Shown here in pieces: positions 1 to 7,971 of a stretch of DNA of 64,000 nt (positions within the stretch are counted from its first letter, which is position 1; the number at the start of each line of letters is the position of its first letter). A program made the position numbers and the translations under genes. The notes below the pieces were generated by a model. The model saw only the letters and a list, made by a program, of their open reading frames with translations. It was not told where the DNA came from and made no database searches. Location: contig JAAXGW010000007.1 of NCBI GenBank assembly GCA_012267385.1, positions 124,001 through 188,000 on the forward strand, written 5' to 3'. Source of the DNA: OMG group bacterium (GTDB lineage: Bacteria; Pseudomonadota; Gammaproteobacteria; Pseudomonadales; Azotimanducaceae).

Positions 1-106
1 CTCTCTTACTTAAAGCACCCTAATATACACTGAGAACTTTCAAGAGGGCTAGCGAATCCGTGCTTAAAATTCCTGACTTCTCTTAGACAAAAAATTGGAT
101 CAAACG

Positions 107-409
107 ATGTACTTTGTAGTTATCGCCCATCACGAACAGGGTCGAGTGAAATCTGGTAGTGACGTTCAGTTAGCATTTGCAGACTTTTTAAGTAGTCATC
201 CCGAACATCCTGATGTTGTCGTCCACAACGCCGGTCCTACTCACGTCGACGATGTCAATATAGTCGATGGATTCCTGTTAGTAGTCGAAGCTTCCTCAAT
301 AGAGACTGTAAAAGCATTTATTGCAGATTGTCCCTACAGCAAGGCAGGTACACTCGCACAAACTCACATTCGGATGTGGGACTGGAGGACTGGAAAACCG
401 GGCGGTTGA
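107..409 (+). CDS. YCII-domain (YciI-like) protein
   Basis: Small protein of about 100 residues with the layout of YciI-like proteins: an N-terminal strand (MYFVVIAHH), a helix, then a strand-helix unit near residues 58-85 (GFLLVVEASSIETVKAFIADCPYSKAG). The DCPYSKAG stretch matches the family's usual D-P-Y/F-x-x-A-G signature, with Cys in the second position. YCII proteins form dimeric alpha/beta barrels with a conserved His and Asp; the cellular role of most is unknown. The ATG is preferred over an in-frame TTG 12 bases upstream because the fold begins at this Met. It stands alone, transcribed towards the minus-strand RiPP cluster. Confidence 0.75.
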   Translation: MYFVVIAHHEQGRVKSGSDVQLAFADFLSSHPEHPDVVVHNAGPTHVDDVNIVDGFLLVVEASSIETVKAFIADCPYSKAGTLAQTHIRMWDWRTGKPGG

Positions 410-465
410 TCAACGACCAAATTTAGTTCGAATCGCGACGCGCTCGTAGAAAAGAGCAACACGAT

Positions 466-1176
466 CTAGACTCTCACAAAATGGCCTAGGTAGTGTCGGC
501 TTTCGGCTCTTTCATGGTGTGGACGAACGCACGCATCGTGAACGAGACGTTCCGTACAACCTACATAAGCAACGTTGGGTTTTTGCGATATTCGAAGACA
601 CGGAATGCGGCTTTCGGCGCGTTCTATATACCTGTCGGCAACTTCACAAGGATGAAGATTGCTCGGCGAGTCCACGAACTTGGCCATTTCCTCTATCGGG
701 ACTAGCACCAGAAAAACGTACCGATCTCCTGGACCACGGTTCACGACGATTCGGTTTCGGCTCTTCCATCTGGATTGAACGTCGTGATCATCCCAAGTGT
801 CCAGGTGCAATCCCAACTTTAACCCCGTGGTTTTATCAACGGTAATCGATGGACTGTTGGCGTAATCGACGGATGCATTCAGCACGCTGATCTGAGACAA
901 GCTCTTAAACGGCGAGAAGTCCAAAGTCTGATCCGATTCTGGCTTGCAGGGGAAGATCGCAACAAAATTGAGCTCATCCTCAAGTGATAGCTGTTCAAGA
1001 GTACCGGTGTACTTCTTGACCTCAACTTCTTCTAACTGTCGAAAGTCGGCGGGTAATTTCGCGTTGGGTCGATAATCGACAGTGTCTGAAAAATTTTCTT
1101 GCACGGAAACGAGAGTGTCACTGTACATGATCAGATCATGTACTGACCCCAATCGAGGGCCGTAGAAAACTTTCAC
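466..1176 (-). CDS. Putative Fe(II)/2-oxoglutarate oxygenase of the RiPP cluster
   Basis: 236 residues. The C-terminal half has the pattern of a cupin-fold 2OG-Fe(II) oxygenase: an H-x-D pair at H124/D126 (GLHLDTW), a strand-rich segment (NRGPGDRYVFLVLVP) and a distal His at H213 (ERLVHDA). These three residues could form the facial triad. The rest of the protein is not recognisable to me. It is the last gene of a minus-strand set that follows the radical SAM maturase after 97 bases, so hydroxylation or oxidation of the same peptide is the natural inference. The start is GTG with no clear ribosome binding site, so the N-terminus is uncertain. It could instead be a JmjC-like or other cupin protein. 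Confidence 0.55.
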   Translation of the reverse strand: MKVFYGPRLGSVHDLIMYSDTLVSVQENFSDTVDYRPNAKLPADFRQLEEVEVKKYTGTLEQLSLEDELNFVAIFPCKPESDQTLDFSPFKSLSQISVLNASVDYANSPSITVDKTTGLKLGLHLDTWDDHDVQSRWKSRNRIVVNRGPGDRYVFLVLVPIEEMAKFVDSPSNLHPCEVADRYIERAESRIPCLRISQKPNVAYVGCTERLVHDACVRPHHERAESRHYLGHFVRV

Positions 1177-1276
1177 TGAAACTTGTGTAGGTTGAGCGCG
1201 AACACGCTCTGCTCTACCGACAATTATTAAAACCTACGAATCGACGAAAACGAGCGAGTGAAGTAGGTTAAACTGC

Positions 1277-2479
1277 TTAGACCAACTCCGCACTGAGAGT
1301 AGACAAGGATTCACCCTGAAGGGCTAAGTGTCGCACAACGTGGGTATAAAACTTGTCTAATCCAGCGCAGTAAACTGAGGGATTATCAAATCCACCCGCG
1401 CTTCCGTATCGGTGCTCTGGTTGGCCACTTCCACAGACATCGTGCCAGCAACAATCTGAACACGCGGTTGCAGGCGTATTTTTACCGTATACAAAATCCT
1501 GAAATATCGGATCTTGGATAACCTCGCCGATACTTGTTTCTTTCACGTCTCGATATTCGTATCCACTCCAAAACTTCGTGGACCTAATAGTGTCCTCCGG
1601 TCCCATACCACCTTCGGACGAAACAGTTACCAAAAGATTTTCTGGAGTGTATCTCTCGCTACTGAATAGAAAGTTGCCGTAGCCATAAATTCGGGCTAGG
1701 AAGTGATCGATAATCCGAACGTTTACGGAGTCGTCATCGTCCACCATTTGATCGAAAATATCAATCAAAAAATCCCCATAGGCTTCTGCGTTGCCGTCAA
1801 AATTGTCATGATTCATGTCCGGAAGCAAAAAGTCGAAATCATCTACGCCGAGCTCTTCCCTGAAGTGAGTGTAGATTTCTTTTGCGTCAAATTTCTTATC
1901 CACGACAGACAAGATCATCGGCGATTGTTGGAGGCTTTCCTGACACAACTTTATGCCTCGCGCGGTTGCTTCATACGACGATCTACCCTGGTGGTCGCGG
2001 CGGTGAGCATCGTTGTGTTTTTGAGCGCCGTCAAGACTGATACCCACCTGAATGCCGTGCCTTTTAAATATCTCGATCCATTCGAGGTCGATCAACATGG
2101 CATTGGTCTGCACCGTCAATGCTAAATCTACAACGGGGTCCAGATTTGATCTGATTTCTTCGCAAATACTATTGAAGCGATCTTTCGGCATCAGCAGAGG
2201 TTCACCGCCGTGTAAGTGGATAACTATTCTCCTCAGCTCGTATTCAGCTGCGAACTCTTTCAGTCTCGCTACTAGAACGTTGATCGTGTCTTGGGATATG
2301 AGCGCGGAATGAGATTCATAGCTATCGTCTCCGGCATTGAAGAAATAGCAGTAGTCGCAATCGAGGTTGCAACGTTCCGAAATCTTTAGTGTGATCGCAA
2401 GAGTATGCAGGTTGCGAAAATCGACCTTTACTCGATCAGAAGAAATTAATGTCTTCGAGGTGTGTGCGTTGTCGTACAT
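1277..2479 (-). CDS. Radical SAM/SPASM peptide maturase, probably cyclophane-forming type
   Basis: 400 residues. The radical SAM cluster motif C-x3-C-x2-C is at C37, C41 and C44 (CNLDCDYC), followed by HLHGGEPLL, the SAM-binding G-G-E-P motif. The mid-region VSSEGGMGPEDTIRS and the Cys-rich C-terminus (C340, C343, C344, C349, C371; CSDCCWHDVCGSG) are SPASM-type auxiliary cluster ligands. This combination is typical of RiPP maturases of the FxsB/XyeB kind, which link an aromatic side chain to a residue two positions on. It lies between a repeat-bearing precursor gene and a putative oxygenase gene on the same strand. The chemistry is inferred from family resemblance and from the F-V-S triads in the precursor; the product is unknown. 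Confidence 0.8.
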   Translation of the reverse strand: MYDNAHTSKTLISSDRVKVDFRNLHTLAITLKISERCNLDCDYCYFFNAGDDSYESHSALISQDTINVLVARLKEFAAEYELRRIVIHLHGGEPLLMPKDRFNSICEEIRSNLDPVVDLALTVQTNAMLIDLEWIEIFKRHGIQVGISLDGAQKHNDAHRRDHQGRSSYEATARGIKLCQESLQQSPMILSVVDKKFDAKEIYTHFREELGVDDFDFLLPDMNHDNFDGNAEAYGDFLIDIFDQMVDDDDSVNVRIIDHFLARIYGYGNFLFSSERYTPENLLVTVSSEGGMGPEDTIRSTKFWSGYEYRDVKETSIGEVIQDPIFQDFVYGKNTPATACSDCCWHDVCGSGQPEHRYGSAGGFDNPSVYCAGLDKFYTHVVRHLALQGESLSTLSAELV

Positions 2480-2736
2480 TGATCTCAGAATAGGTGCAGT
2501 CTAAACGCTAGAAACAGGAACCAAAGTTGAATCTGAAGATCGATACCGAGTTTACTCCCAGACAGTCTAGAACTAGTCCGGTAGACCATCGAAGGCAGCT
2601 GCGCTCTAGCCGAAAATCAATCTCGGGCACCCAAGACGTAACGATAGGTGATCGAAACTACTATGTTTTCTTAAGAAGCAGTTCGTCCTCAAGAGGCTAG
2701 AGTTACGATTTCAGGTGGTAAGTCCTTTAGAAATTC

Positions 2737-3015
2737 CTAGCTCTTTTTTACTATTGATTCAGTACCTGGAGGAGCTGAGACGAAATTGCCCCCAGCAGTT
2801 ACTGATTCAGATCCGGGCGGAGCAGAAACAAAATTTCCTCCAGCTGCTACTGATTCTGTGCCGGGAGGAGCTGAGACAAAATTACCGCCAGCTTCGACAT
2901 AGTTTGAAACTTTCTTCTGTAAGTTTTGACCGAGATCTTTACCTGTTGCTTCCTTCTGATCGTGGGCTGAGATCCCCAATTTCTCGCGAAGGCGTTGTAA
3001 TTTTTGATCTTCCAT
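2737..3015 (-). CDS. RiPP precursor peptide with three tandem core repeats
   Basis: 92 residues. Residues 1-41 are a charged, Gln/Lys-rich helical leader without a signal peptide. Residues 42-88 hold three 16-residue repeats, each containing AGGNFVSAPPG(T/S)ES(V/I), with repeat starts at A42, A58 and A74; the tail is VKKS. Each repeat offers one aromatic-x-x triad (F46-V-S, F62-V-S, F78-V-S) and a Pro-Pro-Gly segment. A short leader followed by near-identical repeats upstream of a radical SAM/SPASM gene is the classic form of a multi-core RiPP precursor. The start is well supported by AAGGTGA six bases or so upstream of ATG. It is the promoter-proximal gene of the cluster; a 257-base spacer separates it from the maturase gene. 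Confidence 0.8.
   Translation of the reverse strand: MEDQKLQRLREKLGISAHDQKEATGKDLGQNLQKKVSNYVEAGGNFVSAPPGTESVAAGGNFVSAPPGSESVTAGGNFVSAPPGTESIVKKS
2756..2899. repeat. Three 48-bp tandem repeats encoding the RiPP cores
   Basis: Each unit begins with GATTC on the plus strand (2756, 2804, 2852). The units differ mainly at synonymous positions while the encoded core is almost unchanged, which suggests purifying selection on the peptide rather than a very recent duplication. Confidence 0.9.
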
Positions 3016-3049
3016 AAGTCACCTTATCGATGCAGTTTTAGACTATTCA

Positions 3050-3076
3050 ATTATATATCACGCTCACAACCCTCAA
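3050..3076 (-). promoter_or_regulatory. Possible sigma-70 promoter of the RiPP precursor
   Basis: On the minus strand TATAAT (3050-3055) follows TTGAGG (3071-3076) with a 15-base spacer, about 35-60 bases upstream of the precursor start. The spacer is short, so this is tentative. Confidence 0.35.
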
Positions 3077-3180
3077 GACCAGTGCCATAACACGTAAATC
3101 TAAGAGTTTGAGTTTTTCTAAATTCTCGTACTAATAAAATTTTTTCTCTGTTTATCTAACTGCCGAACAACATTCAACCC

Positions 3181-4443
3181 ATGTTTTGTCAAAAAAAACT
3201 GCGTGATTTGGATCCCGATGTTTGGGAGGCGATTACTGCAGAAGATCGTCGTCAAGAAAATCACATCGAGCTCTCCGCTTCTGAAAATTACGTTTCTCCC
3301 GCAGTACTCGAAGCACAAGGTTGCGGAATGACGAACAAATACGCCGAAGGCTATCCAGGCAAAAGATATTACGGGGGGTGTGACTTTGTCGATCAGGTAG
3401 AACTATTAGCGATTAATCGTGCAAAACGACTCTTTAGCGCCGACTATGCGAACGTACAACCTCATTCGGGTAGTCAAGCTAATGCGTCGGTCTACTTAGC
3501 GTTAATCGAACCCGAAGACCTGATACTGGGTATGAGTTCTACTCAAGGTGGGCACCCAACACATGGTTCTCCCGATAGTTTTTCAGGTCGAATCTACAAC
3601 TCGGCTCACTACGGTGTAAAACAGCATGATGGATTAGTCGACTACGATGACGCATTTGAGAAAGCTCAAGAACACAAACCGAAAATCGTGGTTGCGGGGT
3701 TTTCGGCTTATAGTCGTACGTTAGACTGGGCCAAGTTTCGCGCAATTGCTGACTCCGTCGGCGCATACCTGATGGTGGACATGGCACATGTCGCCGGCTT
3801 AGTCGCCGCCGGAGTTTATCCCAACCCCATACCTTATGCAGATGTCGTTACTACCACGACTCACAAAACACTAGCAGGCCCGCGAGGAGGGTTAATCTTG
3901 GCACGCGCAAACACGGAAGTTGAGATGAAGCTCAATTCTGCCCTCTTTCCTGGGACACAGGGGGGACCCTTAATGCATGTCATCGCAGCGAAAGCAGTGT
4001 GTTTGAAGGAAGCCGACACACCTGAGTTTCGTGCCTATCAATCTGTGGTGGTTGAAAATGCCCGCGCCATGGCTCGAAAGTTCATGGATCGTGGCTACAC
4101 CGTTATTTCAGGAGGCACCGATATCCATATGTTCTTGGTAAATCTTGGTGATAACGACGTCCCTGGTGAAATTGCTTATGGAGCTCTCAGTCGCGCTCAC
4201 ATATCCGTGAACAAAATCTCTGGTCGTAGGAACCCGCGCTCGCCGAGAGTGCCGAACCGTCTCCGTATTGGTTCAGCGGCGGTAACTCGTCGGGGTTTTG
4301 GTGTGCAGGAGTGTTCCACTCTAGCAGATTGGATGTGTGACATTCTCGACGATGTCGCCAACGAGGATAAGATCGCTTCGATCGGGAGAAGTGTACTTGA
4401 ACTGTGTAAGAAATTCACTATTTACGCGCCCAGCGTACGATGA
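3181..4443 (+). CDS. glyA: Serine hydroxymethyltransferase-like protein with altered C-terminal loop
   Basis: 420 residues, the normal SHMT length. SHMT interconverts serine and glycine using PLP and tetrahydrofolate. The PLP lysine is K229 in [14 protein letters not shown], and [26 protein letters not shown] and [14 protein letters not shown] are intact. Two regions deviate from the E. coli pattern: [11 protein letters not shown] replaces the usual (S/N)LAHGGHLTHG, and near residues 345-363 the loop normally reading PNDPKSPFVTSG-x-R reads [15 protein letters not shown]. The Arg after it and the RRGF motif remain. Either activity or specificity has changed, or this is a diverging paralogue of another GlyA. 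It is divergent from the RiPP precursor, 165 bases apart. No clear ribosome binding site is seen. Confidence 0.85.
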   Translation: MFCQKKLRDLDPDVWEAITAEDRRQENHIELSASENYVSPAVLEAQGCGMTNKYAEGYPGKRYYGGCDFVDQVELLAINRAKRLFSADYANVQPHSGSQANASVYLALIEPEDLILGMSSTQGGHPTHGSPDSFSGRIYNSAHYGVKQHDGLVDYDDAFEKAQEHKPKIVVAGFSAYSRTLDWAKFRAIADSVGAYLMVDMAHVAGLVAAGVYPNPIPYADVVTTTTHKTLAGPRGGLILARANTEVEMKLNSALFPGTQGGPLMHVIAAKAVCLKEADTPEFRAYQSVVVENARAMARKFMDRGYTVISGGTDIHMFLVNLGDNDVPGEIAYGALSRAHISVNKISGRRNPRSPRVPNRLRIGSAAVTRRGFGVQECSTLADWMCDILDDVANEDKIASIGRSVLELCKKFTIYAPSVR

Positions 4444-4567
4444 ACTAACAGAGGTTCCTGCAACCCAGAATTTGCTCACAAGTCGGTTGCGTCGGTGTGC
4501 GCTTCAAACAAATTTATAGTGTGTTAAAATACAGTGTTTTGTAAGAGAATACGTACTAACTAGCATT

Positions 4568-5545
4568 ATGCAACCAAAAAGGAAGTTGTTCTTGTTTGAT
4601 CGCGAGAAAACACTAATTGTGCTTTTGGGTGAACTGGGAACACAGGTTTCTCGCACTGATTTCCAGAAATTGTTGTTTTTGTTCTGCGCAACCGTGCAAT
4701 GTGGTAAAGCGAAAGGCTCAGTGACATCTACCTATGAATTTGTTCCTTATAAGTTTGGTGCGTTTTCGTTTACTAGCTACCATGATCGAACACGGTTAGA
4801 GGCTAAAGGAGTCGTCGACCCAGCGATGGACGATTGGGCATTAACCAATTATGGAAGAGAGCTAGCTAACCAATTGCGGACTGATGACGTCCGATATTTT
4901 GTGAAGCAGTACAAAAATATACGCGGAGACCGACTCATCGCAGAGACCTATAGATGCAAACCCTTTACCGCAATAAAGTCGCAAATCATAGAACGGGTAC
5001 TCAAAAACGATCCGAGCACAAAGCTGCGTATTCAAGCAACCGTTCCAAAAATCCAACATCATTCTTTGTTTACCATTGGATATCAACAACGAACACTTGA
5101 GAATTACATCAATTTATTACTTCAAAACTGTGTCAACACTTTATGTGATGTCCGGAAAAAACCCGTGTCTAGACGGTATGGTTTTTCGAAGAAAACTCTC
5201 AGCAATGCGTGCGCGAACGTTGGAATAACTTATACTCACCTGCCACAACTTGGGATTGAGAGCGAGCATCGGAAAAATCTTCAAGATAGCATCAGTTACG
5301 CGAGTCTCTTCACACGATATCGAACCATTACACTCCCCAAGGTTGAACAAACCGTCGATCGAATAAGTGCCGATGTTCGATCAGGCATTCGCTTAGCATT
5401 AACATGCTTTGAACGAGAGGCTCGAGAGTGTCATCGATCGGTCTTGGCAGACACCATAATGAGCCCTAACGTCGTGGTGGGGTCAATACCGACATGTAGT
5501 ACGGGGTATTCGGTAGGAGAATCGATGCGAGTACGACACTTATAA
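4568..5545 (+). CDS. Panacea-like domain fused to DUF488
   Basis: 325 residues with two recognisable parts. Residues about 8-110 resemble the SocA/Panacea (DUF4065) fold: DREKTLIVLLGEL, FQKLLFLF and YEFVPYKFGAFSF followed by a predicted helix-turn-helix-like tail. Residues about 165-290 are DUF488-like: FTIGYQQRTLENYINLL, CDVRKKPVSRRYGFSKKTL, YTHLPQLG, then ALTCFEREARECHRSVLA. Panacea domains act as antitoxins in some toxin-antitoxin pairs; DUF488 has no settled function. The next gene begins four bases after the stop, so the two probably form a unit. The last 25 residues (after SVLADTIM) look poorly conserved. Confidence 0.65.
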   Translation: MQPKRKLFLFDREKTLIVLLGELGTQVSRTDFQKLLFLFCATVQCGKAKGSVTSTYEFVPYKFGAFSFTSYHDRTRLEAKGVVDPAMDDWALTNYGRELANQLRTDDVRYFVKQYKNIRGDRLIAETYRCKPFTAIKSQIIERVLKNDPSTKLRIQATVPKIQHHSLFTIGYQQRTLENYINLLLQNCVNTLCDVRKKPVSRRYGFSKKTLSNACANVGITYTHLPQLGIESEHRKNLQDSISYASLFTRYRTITLPKVEQTVDRISADVRSGIRLALTCFEREARECHRSVLADTIMSPNVVVGSIPTCSTGYSVGESMRVRHL

Positions 5546-5549
5546 AAGT

Positions 5550-6383
5550 ATGGAGCTGAACACCGAACGACTTCTAATTACTGTTAAGAGTTATCCGGTC
5601 CTTTCTAGTAAGTACGTTGAACTAGTCTGCACCGCGGGACTTCGAGAAGACGGCTCGTGGGTACGCTTATATCCTATACCTTTTCGAACTCTTTCTCAAC
5701 CTGAACGATATCGAAAATATGACTGGATTGAGTGCGTTGTTTACAAAAATCCTAAGGATAAACGACCAGAATCCTTTTCTCCTCAAGATTATCACAACAT
5801 CACAGTGTGCGGGCACGTGGGAACTACACAAAAGTGGAAAGAACGGAGAGAACTCATATTGGAGAGAGCAACGGTATACGATGACTTGGAGACTTTGATC
5901 CGCTACGCAAAGTTGAATAAGACCACTCTAGCTGTGTTTAGACCTTCAGAACTCGTAGAGTTTGAATGCGATGCAACCGAAGAAGATTGGAATCGTGATA
6001 GACTCAACGCGGCTAAGCATGCTCTACAAAGAAACGATCTGTTTGACGACAATTCCTGGCGAAATAAACATGAGCTACCTCAAAAAATTCCGTATGACTT
6101 CTTTTATCGTTTCAATGATAGAACCGGTAAGCAATCCAAACTAAAGATTCTGGACTGGGAAATTGGAATGTTGTACTTGAACTGTCTTCAGAGTGCTCAG
6201 GGCGACCGCAATATTGCCTTACAGAAGATGCGCGAAAAGTACTGGGATTCTTTCAATAGGAAGGACTTACACTTTTTTCTCGGAACAACCCTTGCATTTC
6301 AAGATATTGGGACTAATCCATTCACAATCGTGGGCGTGTTTCCAATTCCACATAAGCCGGTTGATTTGTTCGACGGATCATAA
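5550..6383 (+). CDS. Unknown protein, partner of the Panacea-DUF488 gene
   Basis: 277 residues, soluble, no signal peptide or membrane segment. Features visible: a strand-rich start (ERLLITVKSYPVLSSKYVELVCTAGLREDGSWVRLYPIPFR), a charged middle, and a C-terminal block (DWEIGMLYLNCL, MREKYWDSF, KDLHFFLGTTLAFQ, PFTIVGVFPI). The last block pairs an Asp/Glu-containing helix with a core beta strand ending in a cytoplasmic-protein-like hydrophobic motif. I do not recognise a named family. Translation is probably coupled to the preceding gene because of the four-base gap. If the pair is a toxin-antitoxin or defence module this would be the effector candidate, but nothing in the sequence proves that. 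Confidence 0.55.
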   Translation: MELNTERLLITVKSYPVLSSKYVELVCTAGLREDGSWVRLYPIPFRTLSQPERYRKYDWIECVVYKNPKDKRPESFSPQDYHNITVCGHVGTTQKWKERRELILERATVYDDLETLIRYAKLNKTTLAVFRPSELVEFECDATEEDWNRDRLNAAKHALQRNDLFDDNSWRNKHELPQKIPYDFFYRFNDRTGKQSKLKILDWEIGMLYLNCLQSAQGDRNIALQKMREKYWDSFNRKDLHFFLGTTLAFQDIGTNPFTIVGVFPIPHKPVDLFDGS

Positions 6384-6595
6384 GGAATTCAAGTCGAGGC
6401 TCATTACAACATTACGGAGTTGAGTACGGTTCTCTAAATTTCTGGTAATGTTTCCCGCGACTACAGATCGAAAATTGAAAATGAAAACAATGATGCAGTT
6501 TGAATCGCGAAGATAACTTGTACTAAAGAGTTGCCGAATTGTCTGGACACGGCAATCGATACTATCAAGAAAAGACATCAACGGAGTAGAACAGC
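6384..6595. other. Non-coding stretch before the truncated gene copy
   Basis: No credible gene. Short motifs near its end (GATACTATC, then a GGAG shortly before the ATG) resemble the sequence before the intact copy at 11000, so the duplicated block probably began some tens of bases upstream of the start codon. Confidence 0.4.
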
Positions 6596-6742
6596 ATGAG
6601 GGTCCAATCAACACAAGAAAACTCTCGGAAATTGCGAGTGTCAATATGGACTTGGATTACCGTGCCTATCACGATTGTTCTGACAGGGTTCGGTGTGTAC
6701 GTCGTAGGTTGGAGATTTAATACTGTTTTGCTGCCGAATTAG
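6596..6742 (+). pseudogene. Truncated duplicate of the small membrane protein gene at 11000
   Basis: The first 124 bases differ from those of the gene starting at 11000 at only four positions as counted by eye. After the shared codons for VVGWRF the match stops abruptly and the reading frame ends eight codons later, giving 48 residues instead of 115. Only the first hydrophobic segment survives. The breakpoint is 185 bases left of the IS1595-type element, so a rearrangement near the element is possible, but the element's own target duplication is intact and does not explain the truncation. Confidence 0.8.
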
Positions 6743-6904
6743 GGTACTTGACTTCCGAGCAAGTATCGAACTCCAGTCAGAGACAACTGATGAATAGGTC
6801 GATCCCACTTTGGGAGCAGCCATACGTGCGATTACTGACTTACGGCTATAGATCAACGATCAATGAAGCAATTGATTCAGTTGGTGCACAGCCTCGTTTG
6901 TTTT
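6743..6904. other. Sequence between gene remnant and transposon
   Basis: An open frame runs on the plus strand from about 6746 into the transposon end (SEQVSNSSQRQLMNRSIPL, then LLTYGYRSTINEAIDSVGAQ) without a good start or a recognisable family. It may be the tail of a gene lost in the same rearrangement that truncated the neighbouring copy. Confidence 0.3.
6897..6904. repeat. Left target-site duplication of the IS1595-type element
   Basis: TTTGTTTT directly abuts the left inverted repeat. The same eight bases abut the right inverted repeat. Eight-base duplications are characteristic of IS1595-family insertion. Confidence 0.9.
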
Positions 6905-6934
6905 GGGAGTTACGTAGATAACGTGACAAAATCG
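6905..6934. repeat. Left terminal inverted repeat, 30 bp
   Basis: Begins GGGAGTTACGTAGATAACG and is the exact reverse complement of 9967-9996. Confidence 0.95.
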
Positions 6935-6965
6935 TAAAATATTTGTAAATAAATCGACACGATCC

Positions 6966-6995
6966 TTGACAAATAACTCCCATATCTGTTGTACT
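6966..6995 (+). promoter_or_regulatory. Candidate transposase promoter
   Basis: A perfect -35 TTGACA (6966-6971) and an extended -10-like TGTTGTACT (-10 hexamer TGTACT at 6990-6995) with an 18-base spacer. It lies inside the element, about 35 bases before the transposase start, and could drive the whole cargo operon. Confidence 0.45.
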
Positions 6996-7029
6996 AACAC
7001 TTAGTAATTTGACTGTTTAGGAGTTCGAT

Positions 7030-7971
7030 ATGACAGAGCGTAGAGCGAAGAAATTAGGGCTGTTCGATTTGATGGAGATGTATCCTACGAAGGAGTCCGC
7101 GATTGATTATCTCGGTCGTATGCGATGGGGCGATACAGTTCATTGTGTACGTTGTGGTAACTATGAGGGGATTACTCCACAGGAGAAGCCTTACGGCAAA
7201 TTCTGGTGCAAATTCTGTCGTGAGTATTTCAACTGTTTTACAGATACTCCGTTGTATCGTCAGAAGATCAATGACCCTCGCAAGTGGATTTATGCTTGTT
7301 ATCTCTTAATGACCGCTCGCAAAGGAATTAGTGCTCTACAGTTAAAGACTGAACTCAAAGTCAATTACAATACAGCGTGGTACATGTTACACCGATTGAG
7401 AGTAGCATGTGGCAGTAACATGGAAGTTCTGCGAGGTGAGATCGAAGTGGATGAAACCTATATCGGTGGCAAGGAAGCCAACAAACACGAAAGCAAAAAA
7501 CTCAAGCAGGGACGCGGTACAGTCGGTAAACAAGCGGTCCTAGGCATGAAACAACGTGACGGAGCGGTCAAAGCAACGGTTATTGATACGCCCAGTCAAG
7601 CCAATATCCATCCAACAATCTACGCACATGTAGAACATGGCTCTACTCTATACACGGACGAGCACAAGGGCTATGATGGACTAGACGGAGTTTTCTACAA
7701 GCAGAAACGCGTCAATCACTCAGCTAAGCAGTATGTCGATGGAATGGCACACACCAACTCAATTGAGAGCGTGTGGGCGGTTCTAAAACGAGGATACTAC
7801 GGCACTTATCACAACTGGTCAATGAAGCACTGTCGGGCTTATGTTGACGAGTTCGTATTTCGTCTTAACGAGGGAAACGTTAAGAGAGATACGCAAGATC
7901 GACTGGACGATCTGTTTAGGTCAATGGGCGGGAAGGAGATCACTTACAAAGATCTCACCTCAAGTGTCTGA
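7030..7971 (+). CDS. IS1595-family (ISXO2-like) transposase
   Basis: 313 residues. An N-terminal zinc ribbon has C39, C42, C60 and C63 (CVRCG ... CKFC). The catalytic domain shows D141 (EIEVDETYIGG), D210 (LYTDEHKGY) and N243/E246 (HTNSIESVWAVLKRGYYGTYH), the D-D-N/E pattern of this family. It catalyses cut or copy transposition using the element's 30-bp ends. ATG is preceded by TAGGAG at suitable spacing. The gene is full length with no frameshift, so the element may still be active. Confidence 0.95.
   Translation: MTERRAKKLGLFDLMEMYPTKESAIDYLGRMRWGDTVHCVRCGNYEGITPQEKPYGKFWCKFCREYFNCFTDTPLYRQKINDPRKWIYACYLLMTARKGISALQLKTELKVNYNTAWYMLHRLRVACGSNMEVLRGEIEVDETYIGGKEANKHESKKLKQGRGTVGKQAVLGMKQRDGAVKATVIDTPSQANIHPTIYAHVEHGSTLYTDEHKGYDGLDGVFYKQKRVNHSAKQYVDGMAHTNSIESVWAVLKRGYYGTYHNWSMKHCRAYVDEFVFRLNEGNVKRDTQDRLDDLFRSMGGKEITYKDLTSSV

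Noticed and set aside
1..94. Possible end of an upstream gene at the window edge
   Set aside because: No extended open frame with protein-like content reaches the edge.
493..845. Two plus-strand frames antisense to the oxygenase-like gene
   Set aside because: No family signature, and the minus-strand frame has metal-site motifs and cluster context.
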